Of a stretch of 64,000 nucleotides of DNA, positions 54,591 through 64,000 are shown in pieces (the first letter of the stretch is position 1; each line of letters begins with the position of its first letter). The DNA comes from Lumbricus terrestris. Its lineage: Eukaryota; Annelida; Clitellata; Crassiclitellata; Lumbricidae. The position numbers and the translations under genes were made by a program. The stretch is from positions 37,112,868 through 37,176,867 of the forward strand of contig OX457052.1 of assembly GCA_949752735.1 (NCBI GenBank), read 5' to 3'. The notes beneath the pieces are model-generated. The model made no database searches. It was not told the DNA's origin and saw nothing but the letters and a program-made list of their open reading frames with translations.

Positions 54591-55143
54591 TTACTGAATG
54601 AACGAATAAATGAACGAATGAATGAATGACGATTGATTGAATGAACGAACGAATGAACGAATGACGATTGAATGAACGAACGAATGAACGAATGAATGAA
54701 TGAATGACGATTGAATGAATGAACGAATAAATGAATGAACGAATGAATGAATGAATGAATGTATGAACGAATGAATGAACGAATGAATGAATGAATGAAT
54801 GAATGAACGAATGATTTAATGAATGAATGTATGAACGAATGAATGAATGGACGAATGAATGAATGAATGAACGAATGAATGAATGAATGACGATTGAATG
54901 AATGAACGAATAAATGAATGAACGAATGAATGTATGAAGGAATGAATGAACGAATGAATGAATGAATGAATGAATGAATGAATGAACGAATGAATGAGCG
55001 AATGAATGCATGAATGCATGATTGCATGAATGCATGAACTAACGAATGAATGGATGAACGAATGAATGAATGAATGAATGAATGAATGAATGAATGATTG
55101 AATGAATGAATGAACGAACGAATGAATAAATGAACGACTGAAT
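54591..55143. repeat. (GAAT)n/(GAAC)n tetranucleotide array in intron 2 of gene 4
   Basis: About 550 bases of imperfect GAAT with GAAC, GATT and GACG variants. Long ORFs of Phe-Ile-His-Ser type across it are artefacts. Confidence 0.92.
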
Positions 55144-55170
55144 TGCTTAGAACAGATTTTGCATTTCTAC

Positions 55171-55941
55171 CTTCCGATGTTTTCGAGTGTTGAGTTGATT
55201 TCAGTGCGTCAGCTGTTGTCAAGGCAACAGTGGATTCTTCTGCGACTTCATCCGTTGCTTGGGTCTTGCTGTTTGTAAGTTTAGTGAGTTGTTTATCCAT
55301 TGTGATTGATGCTGTTGAGAAAGATGTAATGCTTGAGTCTAGCGAGTTGCAAATACCAGATGATGCTTCTGTTGATGATTCACATGCGGAGTCCTTTGAA
55401 ATCTCAGTGTTTGTGGTTATTCCAGTCTCTTGTGTTGTTGTTATTTCAGTCTCTTGTGTTGTTGTTATTGCAGTCTCTTGTGTTGTTTTTGTTTCAGTCT
55501 CTTGTGTTGTTGTTATTGCAGTCTCTTGTGTTGCTGTTATTTCAGTCTCTTGCGTTGTTGTTATTTCAGTCTCTTGTGTTGCTGTTATTTCAGTCTCTTG
55601 TGTTGTTGTTATTTCAGTCTCTTGTGTTGTTGTTATTTCAGTCTCTTGTGTTGTTGTTATTTCAGTCTCTTGTGTTGTTGTTATTTCAGTCTCTTGTGTT
55701 GTTGTTATTTCAGTCTCTTGTGTTGTTGTTATTTCAGTCTCTTGTGTTGTTGTTATTTCAGTCTCTTGTGTTGTTGTTATTTCAGTCTCTTGTGTTGTTG
55801 TTATAGTTTGAGTGTTTGAAGTATCATCCCTGTCCCGGATCTCCGATGTCGTTGATCTTTCATTTGCCAAATCGTCGATCGTTCTTTCAAAGCAAGTGTT
55901 CGTTAGTTGGCAATTTGCATAACTCGATGACTCTTGATGAC
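55171..55941 (-). CDS. Gene 4 exon 2: stalk exon expanded by an 8-residue coding minisatellite
   Basis: A 771-nt open exon with acceptor GCTGTAG (55948-55942) and donor GTAGAA from 55170, phase 1-1. It starts HQESSSYANCQLTN and ends AEESTVALTTADALKSTQ..SEG, the family ends. Between them lie about 16 tandem 24-bp units (about 55424-55805) encoding ITTTQETE with a few Ala or Lys variants, so the stalk is about 257 residues, nearly twice the others. Thr makes up about half of each unit, so dense O-glycosylation is likely (inference). An ORF on the opposite strand across the repeat is an artefact. Confidence 0.75.
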
Positions 55942-56525
55942 CTACAGCAAACATGAACATGGAGGAACGTAATGACACATTCCCAACGCGATTAATTAGA
56001 GAATATGCACCCGTCTTTACAATGTTGTAGAATCAGAGTCCACTTCGCTACATCTCACATGATTATAATATTACTCTCCGGTTTTTAGGTAAAATAATAT
56101 TTTGAAGAAATAGATTGCGTTGGCCGTATGCCAATAATGTCACCTTTCTGCAATCCGTCAAATTTACAACAATTCAAACACTTTTAAGCGTAGGCCTAAT
56201 TCGTTTTCTGCAGGTTCTTATTCCTGAACACGAAAGGAACAGCGCTGAAAATATTGTTGGTTCTCACGAAAAGTGTTTCCTTGCCATTTTATTATTTTTT
56301 TATGATATTGTCGGCTTATTCGTTCAGTTAAAGCAGTCTCTTAAAAATAAGAACTCAGTATATACCTAGTTGTAACTTGATTTTGTAGGCTATAGAAAGA
56401 TGTTCCTCATGTCAGCAATATCAAAACTGAAATTTGAAATCTCTTGGATTAGAGTATCTTGATCAATAAAGTTAATTTTAAATGCTTGTGTATAAACAGT
56501 GCGTAAAGAGAAGCATTCTGCTTAC

Positions 56526-56589
56526 CCACTGTCAGATTAAAAAATCCGATGAATATGAAAATGTTCGCTTTAAATAAAATCAGGGACAT
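56526..56589 (-). CDS. Gene 4 exon 1: signal peptide exon
   Basis: ATG at 56589-56587, 21 codons plus one base, donor GTAAGC at 56525-56520. Encodes MSLILFKAN then IFIFIGFFNLTV. It has the same length and phase as exon 1 of genes 1-3 but a diverged sequence, so gene 4 is the outgroup. Intron 1 (55942-56525) shows no other feature. Confidence 0.68.
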
Positions 56590-56642
56590 TTTGTCCTGCG
56601 ATGGTCAAACTAATAAGATTTAAGTCTAGTGCGAGTCCTAAT

Positions 56643-56651
56643 CTATTTATT
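56643..56651 (-). promoter_or_regulatory. TATA-like box of gene 4
   Basis: The minus strand reads AATAAATAG, about 55-60 bases before the ATG. A weaker match than in genes 1-3. Confidence 0.35.
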
Positions 56652-56661
56652 CTTTGGCGTT

Positions 56662-56942
56662 TAATACCCAGTTCGTTCATAGCCTACATTCGGAATCAAA
56701 TTCTTAAACAAGAACTGGTTCTGTACTGTTCTAGCTTCTACTTAAAAGCTTATAGAAGATACATTCTGTCTATCGAGGGAAACAATTGGAATCTTTGTCG
56801 GTAATACCCAGTTCGTTTATAGCCTACATTCGGAATCAAATTCTTAAACAAAAACTGGTTCTGTACTGTTCTAGCTTCTACTTATAAGCTTATAGAAGAT
56901 ACATTCTGTCTATCGAGGGAAACAATTGGAATCTTTGTCGGT
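56662..56942. repeat. 140-bp direct duplication upstream of gene 4
   Basis: Two copies (from 56662 and 56802) differ at only a few bases, sharing 'taatacccagttcgtt' and 'gaagatacattctgtctatc'. It lies just upstream of the proposed gene 4 promoter. Confidence 0.9.
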
Positions 56943-57008
56943 AGAAAAGGGCTTCGCTAATATTATATTTGTTTACACTGTTATCTCTTCACTGTATTAA
57001 GTCGAAGC

Positions 57009-57279
57009 CAGTGGCGGCGCCAGGATTTCAGTTTGGGGGGCTGAATTTGCGGTGGAAAAATTTCCGTTTTCGGTCGCCAAAATTTCTGACGAGCTTTTTT
57101 AGTCCTTTGGTCGAAATCTTAGAAAATGGTCTTTCATATCCGACAAATTGTCTGGCAAACCTCGTGCGTGCGTTTACGTGTAAGTTTTTTTTGTGGGGGG
57201 GAGCTAAAGGGGGTTAATCATGCAAATATTTCATGGGAAAAAATGGATGGCCTTTCTTAGCCCCCAAGCGCCGCTACTG
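57009..57279. mobile_element. hAT-C: 271-bp hAT-type MITE
   Basis: The left end is CAGTGGCGGCGCCAGG; the right end is the complement of CAGTAGCGGCGCTTGG. Perfect 8-bp duplication GTCGAAGC at 57001-57008 and 57280-57287. No coding sequence. From 57288 to 57586 nothing was identified. Confidence 0.88.
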
Positions 57280-57586
57280 GTCGAAGCTGTTTTTTCTACA
57301 GCAGCCTTGTGTGATGACTCTCATGAGAAGCTAGTCGACGATCAACGATTCTTCGGACTCTTCTCTGTTGGAAGCAGACACTAGTGAATAAGCATAGACA
57401 GTTAGACACGAACTTCAATAACTAGATCCATGTGCTTTAAAGTCTAATGTCCATAGACAAAGATCTGGACGAATCCCCTGGACATCTCCCCGCGAAAATG
57501 TCTTCGTCATCTCTTCTGGCTTTCTCCCCCAGGAATTTCGATAGGACAAAAATCCTGGAGTTTCCCGGTCCAAATTTAGTGGTGCC

Positions 57587-58175
57587 TCAATCAATCAATC
57601 AATCGTAATTTATATAGCGCCCCTTCAAGGTACCTACTCAGAGGCGCTCCCGACCGAGATCAAGCGAAAAAAACAGTCTTCAACAGCTTGAGAAATTGAG
57701 AACAGCTTGGGAGATGTCGCATAGTCAAGGGAAGTCCATTCCAGGTTGTTGGACCAACCACAGAGAACGAACGCCTCTGCATTGTTGCAGAGCGAGTGAA
57801 AGGAACCATTAAGTCACCATGAACAGCAGAGCGCAGTGCGCGGCGGCCTATGCAAGTGGAAAGAGGGAGGCAAAGCTCACACAGATAAGAGGGTCCCCAC
57901 ACCAAAGATGCAATCCTAAATGAGATGCGCTGTGGGAAAGGAAGCCAGTGCAAGACTTCACGCATATATTGAGATACACGTCGTACTTGGTGAACCCACC
58001 AATAAGTCGTGCAACAGCCCGGTGGGCCCCCTCCAACCTCTCAATCCGAACCCGCGGGAGGCCAGCAAAGATGGAGGCGCAGTAGTCGAGGCGGCTCAGT
58101 ACAAATGCATGAACAAGAGAAGCTGCAGCTTTAGAAGTCAGAGCACTAAAAGAATAAATTTCAGTGATGCAAACA
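57587..58175 (-). mobile_element. LINE ORF2 C-terminal fragment with (ATTG)n tail
   Basis: Minus-strand blocks LVHAFVLSRLDYCASIFAGL, AHRAVARLIGG, VLHWLPFPQRISFRIASLVW and MQRRSFSVVGPTTWNGLP appear in two frames. The 3' end reads 'gcgcctctgagtaggtacct', 'tgaaggggcgctatataaat', then (TGAT)n, nearly the same as the SINE family a tail. Confidence 0.85.
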
Positions 58176-58377
58176 AGTAAAAGTCTGATAATTCAACGAA
58201 TGCCTTATAAGTCTTTACAGAAAACTGTTAACTCAATTTGTATCCTTATAAATATTTACTCAATCTGTTGCTATGTAATCCGAGACCAAGCTTTTAGACT
58301 AAGTTTAGTTAAGCGTGACATCAAAGACTACTTAAAAACAAGTGTATTTAGCATTAGTCTAATGGAAATGACTAAAT

Positions 58378-58676
58378 CAAATCAAATCAAATCAAATTTT
58401 ATTGAATCGATTCAGTGTTTGCATTCCACAGATCTCAAAGCACTTTAGGAGTAACCGATGCAAAACAATAACAAACATTTTAGCAGAGACAATAAAAGTG
58501 CACTAGAGAGTAGAGAGTGAAGAGTTAAAGTGAATCGACTAGTGGGGAGAAGAAGCCAAAGCTTATCTAGTCATCCCCAACATGTTAGGACTAGGTAGGG
58601 AAAATCAAGAATCGACACCGCGGCTAGGGCTTAGTTAAAGTTAATTATAGCTTACATAGGATCAGCTGTTATAATA
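58378..58676 (-). repeat. Retroelement 3' end with (AATCA)n
   Basis: Five AATCA units followed by 'aattttattgaatcgattca' on the plus strand, the look of a minus-oriented retroelement tail. The body to 58676 is not recognised. Confidence 0.45.
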
Positions 58677-59262
58677 ATGACTTTCCAGATAGGAGTCTTT
58701 ATGTATCGGTTCACCCATGATCTTCTTCCCCTTAACTTTGCAGGGTATTTCCAAAAAGGATCTGAAATTCACTGCTATTCCACCAGGAACTCCTCTCATT
58801 ATCGAGCCATATCCGCTCGTTTAAACTCAAGAAGATTCCATATTAAATATACTGGACCAGGTATATGGAACTCGTTTCCTAGTCATGTTCAACAAGCTTC
58901 CAGTTTACAAAGAGCAAAAACATTACTGCGCAACTACTTGGTTAATGACTGCAAAGATATTTAACCTTGTAGGCACTGATTTTATTTTATTATTATTTGT
59001 TGTGTTTGTTTTGTGTTCTTTAGTTAAGTTTACTACATTAATTGTCATCTCATGCTGTTCTTTTAGCCTATTGTTCAATTCATTATGTCAACCGTCTAGC
59101 CATCTGTTAAAATTGCATATGTAATTAGGTGTCCCTGTTAGCGGGATATTCATCCCTTAGGGCCTTCCTTGTTACCATCCGATAATGTGAAGCATGTTAT
59201 ACTATGTCTATTGTGTATGTTGATGGTTGGTTACAATAAATGAATTGAATTGAAAAAAAAAA
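58677..59262 (+). mobile_element. LINE ORF2 C-terminus plus 3' UTR, second LINE group
   Basis: The ORF to 58964 has IGVFMYRFTHDLLPLNFAGY, a SEIHCYSTRNS block and a GPGIWNSFPSHVQQASS block, typical of the last part of ORF2. It is followed by a 3' UTR with 'gggatattcatcccttaggg' and the end AATAAATGAATTGAATTG plus A run. It is related to 62886-63480, not to the LINE at 19826. Confidence 0.8.
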
Positions 59263-59860
59263 GTTATAAGCAGATGTTTTTTAAAGGCCAACTTAAAAGA
59301 GTTAGAGGAATTAATGGAGCAATAGAGAAGAGGAGTATTTAGATATAGTGAGGGATTGAGTCAACGTGTAGGCCTAAGTTTGTGCACTGAAAGATAGTTT
59401 CCGACAGACCGAGACGGAGATGATGCGACAGGGACAGATCGGTGCAGGCAGAAAGAGAGAGAAAGGGATCGGTACAGTGAAAGGTCGAAGTGTCAGCCTG
59501 TTCATGAGAAAGAGTGAGATTGAAACGGACACAACAGTAAAGACAAAGATGGACAGCTACCGACTCAAATACATAGCCTACACAGACAAAGAGAGACGGA
59601 GAGATAGATAAGAACACTTGCAGACTATCATATTATTGATTCACAGTGGGGCTTGACACTCGTGCTATTAAGGCAGAGCAAATGGATATAAGATTTTAAG
59701 ACGGACAACATTTTTCTTCTGAAAACATGAACAACGACTTTATTTGTTAAAAGACGAACAGCATCTTCCTCTATAGAAACAAGAACAATGCCTTTGTTTG
59801 TTCCGAACATTAACAAGCTGGAAATTACAGAATTCAGTTAGACTGAACGTTCAGCGAAAA
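59263..59860. other. No gene seen
   Basis: AT-rich sequence with a GA-rich patch (59405-59480 and 59585-59610). The short ORFs show no family signature or exon structure. Confidence 0.5.
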
Positions 59861-59919
59861 CTCAAAACAAAACGGAGGATGAACGAGGGACCAGCCTTTG
59901 CTTCATCGATTGCTTTTTT

Positions 59920-61985
59920 GCTTTTCGCTGCTGTAGCATAAGCTGATTCCCGTGCCTTAACTTTATCGTCGCCTGAGAATTATCTTCGCGTAGGCCTATC
60001 TCCACTTTTGTGAATTCCGAGAAAATCGAGTTTGAAATTTCGGAACTTTGGACGGAAATTTTTAAAAATGAGTGCAATAAAACTTCAGGCAAAGACGTCA
60101 TATTAAAGCATTGACATTAATTAAAGGATGTTGCATTAAAATTAAACTGAAACTTAGAATGGTTTTTGTGAAATTTTGGAAAATGTTGTATAAAATGAAT
60201 TTAAATCAATTGCAAGTCATCCTGACGAGAAATTTTTTTAAAAAAAATCAAGTAATAAAAGAAAGCAATACACAATCATTTGCGACTTTGTTCGTTTCAA
60301 TTTTCGCAAGTTTAATACCCTTTTTTAATAAAAGAACGTTTTTTATTCCCTGGACATACGACACTATGATACAACGAATTGGGATGTCGTATCTCCTTCG
60401 TCCAATCAACGACGAGCTTTCTCGGACATACGACAATGCACTTTTAAACCGTGAATGGGGCACTGGAGATACGGCAAACTAAATTGGAGATACGACAAGG
60501 CAATCCTGATACATGGACATACGACAGGTAGTTTTCGGTGAATAACTTTAAAACGACTTGTCGTATCTCTTAACTATTAAAAGAGATGAAAGAGAAGCAA
60601 ATTTTTGCTACAAATCAACAGTGCCGGCGCTAGGGTACCTGAGGCCCCCCAAAGAAAAACTTGAGGCCCCCTTCATACCTTGAGCTGTAATCTCAGCAAA
60701 ATTTCTCATAATATAAGTGCTGAAGGACATGGTGTAAGACTTCAATATATGTCCCATCCCAATTGTTAATTTTTTGGAATTTCCATGCTGTAATGCATGG
60801 TAGAAATTTTAAGCTGTCATCTTTACAAAAATAGCTCTTTTTCATTGCTGTTAGTCGTGGTTTAGGACTTCAGAGTGTCCCTCTCCATTGTTTAAATTTA
60901 TCCGATTTGCCAACTGTAATAGTAGCATTTATAGGCTGTCATCTGAACAAAATTGATCATTATTGATGGGCAGTGGATGATAGGCCCTACTTATGAAATA
61001 TTTCTGAAATATTGGGGATACAAGAATTCCGTCCCAACAAAAAATTGTGGGGCCGTGCCCCTGTCCACACCGCCAAGTCTCCTCTTTGGTTGAAGGATAA
61101 TGCTCTATTGGTTTGAGTAATATAATTTTGTATGCTTTGCGTTAAAACATAATTCGGTGCGTGGTTTCAGGATTGAACAGTTATGAAAGGTATAATTACC
61201 AGCTACATTTGAGGCCCCTTGCAAACTTGAGATCAGACACATACAAAGGACATATGGTACCCTACACAGGCTTCAATGTTTGGGTCTCACGCAGGTTTTA
61301 TTTTGAGGCCTCATCCAATTAGCAATTAGAATAAGTTACAATTTATAAGCGTTGTGTTTGAGAAAGTGGACGAAATTGCCTGAGTTAGTTTAAATGGCTT
61401 TATACTTACGCCCAAAATCAGTATGGTATTTGCATTAGGTCTGCTATGGCAGTGCCATATGGTTAGTTGAGACATGCACCAGAACGGATCTGCACAGTCA
61501 CAAAATTAATAGGCATAATTACCAGCTAAATTTGGGGGCCCCTTTGGATCCGATTTGACCAGGGTCTATGACAACAGAGGTCGTTACCCTGGACAGAAAT
61601 TTGCTCGGAGTATTACAGCAGTTAAGAGCAAGGTACGATACCAGTTCAACTGTCCACAGTTGGGGCCCCTTTCAAACTCTAATGGCTTTATACTTACTCC
61701 CAAAACCAGTACGATATTTGCATTAGGTCTGCAAGGGCAGTGCCATATGGTTAGTTGAGGCATGAACCAGACCGAATCTGTACAGTCACAAATAAGCATA
61801 ATGACCAGCTAAATTTGGGGGCCCCTCTCAAAGTCGGGTCCCCCCCAATTGGGGGGTACGGAGGGTGCTAGCGCCGGCACTGCAAATCAAGTCTAAACTC
61901 GATTTTGAAAAAATGGACATACGCGAAGATAATTCTGAGGCGACGTTATGTTGCTGAAAAATAACTATGTAATTGGGAATTTCTC
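59920..61985. mobile_element. Fold-back element with GGACATACGACA motifs, split by hAT-B
   Basis: 'cgcctgagaattatcttcgc' at 59971-59990 and its near complement at 61923-61945, together with 'aaaatcgagttt' partners, form long inverted ends. Between 60350 and 60570 the motif GGA(C/G)ATACGACA occurs at least seven times in both orientations, and once more near 61914. No transposase. The outer boundaries are approximate. Confidence 0.5.
60619..61882. mobile_element. hAT-B: non-autonomous hAT element with internal direct repeats
   Basis: Perfect 15-bp inverted ends CAGTGCCGGCGCTAG and perfect 8-bp duplication CAAATCAA (60611-60618, 61883-61890). Inside, a block of about 150 bases occurs at 61393 and again at 61681 (period 288), with a further partial copy near 61140, each ending in a 'accagctaaatttgggggcc'-like stretch. 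No transposase ORF. Confidence 0.9.
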
Positions 61986-62104
61986 AAAATGCTACGCTCC
62001 AATAACATACATACGCTACAACGTACTATGTCACATGAACTGTGAAGAAATGACGAGGCTTTGGCATTGGGGAATAGACCTAATCATAAGTTACCCCTTG
62101 CAAG

Positions 62105-62560
62105 CCGGTGTAAAGGTTTAAGATTACCCCCTCCTAAACATTACCCCCCTGCAAACTGTAAATTGCATCAATCATCGCATTTATTGCACTAATAAAATCG
62201 GAAAAATCATCCCGCTTCTTGTTTTGGTCTGAAGATTTTCATCCGTCATTCCACTTCGTGGTTTGTTATCAATATTTTCATCTGTAACTAGAATACTATT
62301 CGCCGCTGAAGTTTACATGGAGAAAATGGCTTCGTGGCTATTATTTTTTTCGGATCAAAATATTGATAGCAAACCACGAAGTGGGATGACGGATGAAAAT
62401 CTTCAGACCAAAACAAGAAGCGGGATAATTTTTCTGATTTTTTAGTGCAATAAATGCGATGATTGATACAAATCCAGTTTCCGGGGGGTAATCTGAAACC
62501 GGTTTCAAGTTACCGGGGAGGTAATGTTTAGGAGGGGGTAATTTGAAACCTTTACACCGG
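62105..62560. mobile_element. Fold-back MITE with about 180-200-bp arms
   Basis: The left arm (62105-62282) and right arm (62355-62560) are inverted copies, with partners such as CCGGTGTAAAGG, 'ctcctaaacattacc', 'gcatttattgcact', 'cttcttgttttggtctgaag' and 'cacttcgtggttt'. A spacer of about 70 bases separates them. No clear target duplication and no ORF across both arms. A strong hairpin if transcribed. Confidence 0.85.
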
Positions 62561-62885
62561 CGCTGCTTACGAGAAACACTGATGTAGTGTAGTGTAACCT
62601 TATCATGCATTAATTTACCCCTTTTTTGAGACTCTTATTAGTATGAATGACAAAACTTAGGAAACTTATCTGAATAGAAAATGATATCCTCTTGAATTCA
62701 ATTATTACCTTAATTTTGTTTTCAGACAAAATGAATGATTCACCAATTCCACATGGAAAAATCAGCTACGCCACGATAATAATCCAAAATGTTAGTTTTG
62801 AATAACCTTTTTCTTTTGTATCGCAATGATGGCGGAATAGTAATTCCCAGGAATGATGTCTAACTGACACACTTTCTTCAATTAA

Positions 62886-63480
62886 GACATAACATAACAT
62901 AGGTTTTTTATTGCTCCCATGAAAAACATAACATGATACAATTTCAAAACAGTACTAGGTAGGGATACAAAGGGAAGTCCTAAAGGGACAAAAGTCCTGC
63001 TAGTAGGGCCACCTATGTACCATTATAAATATAGGTGGAAATTGGTAACATAAGCAGCGGGAGTCATCTAAGTTCAAAATGAAATTATACATATATATTG
63101 TCTAGTGTAAGGATATTTTAGGTAAACAAACAGAATATAGCGAATAGCTATACGTTTAAAGTGAGAAGGTGGGCACGCAAATGTTTTTTAAAGAGGAGGA
63201 GATTAGGTGCACCATGAATATCGATAGGAAGATTGTTCCAAACAGTTGGACCAGCTATCTTAATTGACAACTTGTGGGTGTTGGTGTGAGCAAATGCCGT
63301 TCTATAGCCTAGTTAGACGCTGTTCTAGTGCTGTAAGAGTGAATGGCCGAACCGGTGTTAAAATAGTTGGCAAAAGTTTGAGGTAATAGGCCATGCTTAT
63401 AGCGAAACATGAATTCACCAGTTTGAAATATTCTTATTTGATCTAGTTTTAAAATACCGTTGAGGGAAAAAAGACTCTTC
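62886..63480 (-). mobile_element. LINE ORF2 C-terminus plus 3' UTR with (TTATG)n tail
   Basis: Minus strand: QIRIFQTGEFMFRYKHGLLP, FNTGSAIHSYSTR, then in another frame a GPTVWNNLPIDIHG block, followed by a 3' UTR and tail CCTATGTTATGTTATG. Same group as 58677-59262. Confidence 0.75.
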
Positions 63481-64000
63481 GTTCCTAGCACAGATAAACA
63501 TGCACCTTGACACCATGGCTGTTCATAGCAGATGGTAGAAGATGTAGCCTCTGGCTCGCATCCCTGTGACACTGTGTCCGGAGCAAAGACTGCATTTATA
63601 TCCATTGGCTAAGTGATCGAAGCAGCATAATTCAACCTTGGATAACTGATGACATCCATGTACCTCCGATTGTAATGGGTTCATAAACCCAGTTCTCAAC
63701 GCGGACAGACAACATCGTTATACGTTCAACTAGGAAGAGCATTAGGTTATCAGATTCTATGAGCTCATGAATTATTTCTTGCGACGTTAAAAGTCAGGCG
63801 AGTAGTGAAGAACAATTGAAATTTAATGAACGCAAAGTAATCCACTAATCCATGTTTTGGATGGCATGAAATGCTATTAGAGCACAGTACTGTTATGAAT
63901 AACTAATTAATCTTCGTTTAATTAGACAAATCAGGGTGACACACCGCACCCAGTTACATGTCAATGCACTTTAAAAGCAAACAACAAAATAATGTGAAGA
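63481..64000. other. No gene seen
   Basis: AT-rich sequence without an ORF, splice pattern or repeat that I can support. The 5' limit of the neighbouring LINE fragment is not sharply defined. Confidence 0.5.

Noticed and set aside
54520..55140. Long ORF of Phe-Ile-His-Ser repeats continuing from the stalk exon
   Set aside because: Translation of the (GAAT)n array in intron 2; the family exon ends at donor GTAGAA at 55170.
55424..55805. Regular 24-bp repeats resembling a CRISPR array
   Set aside because: There are no spacers between units; it is an in-frame minisatellite in a eukaryotic exon.
55230..55811. Plus-strand ORF of VVVISVSC repeats, with two further frames open
   Set aside because: It is the complement of the 24-bp coding minisatellite; a 24-bp repeat without stops opens several frames. 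The minus frame is the one with exon ends and family homology.

Overview
This is metazoan nuclear DNA, probably from a marine invertebrate deuterostome such as an echinoderm. The evidence is spliced genes with GT-AG introns and TATA boxes, tRNA-derived SINEs, CR1/L2-like LINE ends, hAT elements, Ty3/Gypsy elements, and a short palindrome (TAGGCCTA) that recurs through the AT-rich non-coding DNA. The species assignment is inference. No rRNA or tRNA gene and no bacterial-type feature was seen.

Host genes. Under the transposons lies a minus-strand tandem array of one gene family. The plan is exon 1 (64 coding nt, signal peptide, phase-1 donor), exon 2 (Ser/Thr-rich stalk, phase 1-1, length always a multiple of 3) and a terminal exon 3 (NHL-like beta-propeller). 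Units: gene 1 (exons 1-2 at 2251-966, continuing left of the window); gene 2 (27932-27869, 26571-26170 and probably 6703-5622 across a 19.5 kb intron full of transposons, 515 aa predicted); gene 3 (50250-50187 and 47435-47025, no exon 3 of its own found); gene 4 (56589-56526, 55941-55171 with a 24-bp coding minisatellite, and exon 3 from 54342, frameshifted). A decayed exon 3 lies at 3965-4490. Genes 2 and 3 sit in a segmental duplication (about 19480-29040 and 33820-51180).

Mobile DNA. Gypsy-1 (7272-18847, + strand) has 1459-bp LTRs and a Gag-Pol frame that opens inside the 5' LTR; one nonsense codon breaks the integrase tail. A solo LTR of the same family is at 21886-23344. Gypsy-2 (35419-44481, - strand) has 1189-bp LTRs, an intact 1655-aa Gag-Pol and, downstream of pol, a 183-aa zinc-finger ORF with its own TATA box. 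All three LTR insertions lie in copies of one host repeat, within about 230 bp of each other in repeat coordinates. Three hAT-type elements with perfect 8-bp target duplications, two copies of a 27-bp-TIR MITE with 3-bp duplications, fold-back elements, SINEs and 5'-truncated LINE ends fill the rest. Several insertions have their empty site preserved in the paralogous segment.

Layout: 1-3.5 kb gene 1 and its upstream modules; 3.9-6.7 kb two exon-3 copies; 7.3-18.8 kb Gypsy-1; 19-25 kb repeat copy I with nested insertions; 25-29 kb gene 2 exons 1-2; 29-33.8 kb SINE/LINE debris; 33.8-45.4 kb repeat copy II holding Gypsy-2; 45.4-51.2 kb gene 3; 51.2-57 kb gene 4; 57-64 kb hAT, fold-back and LINE remnants.
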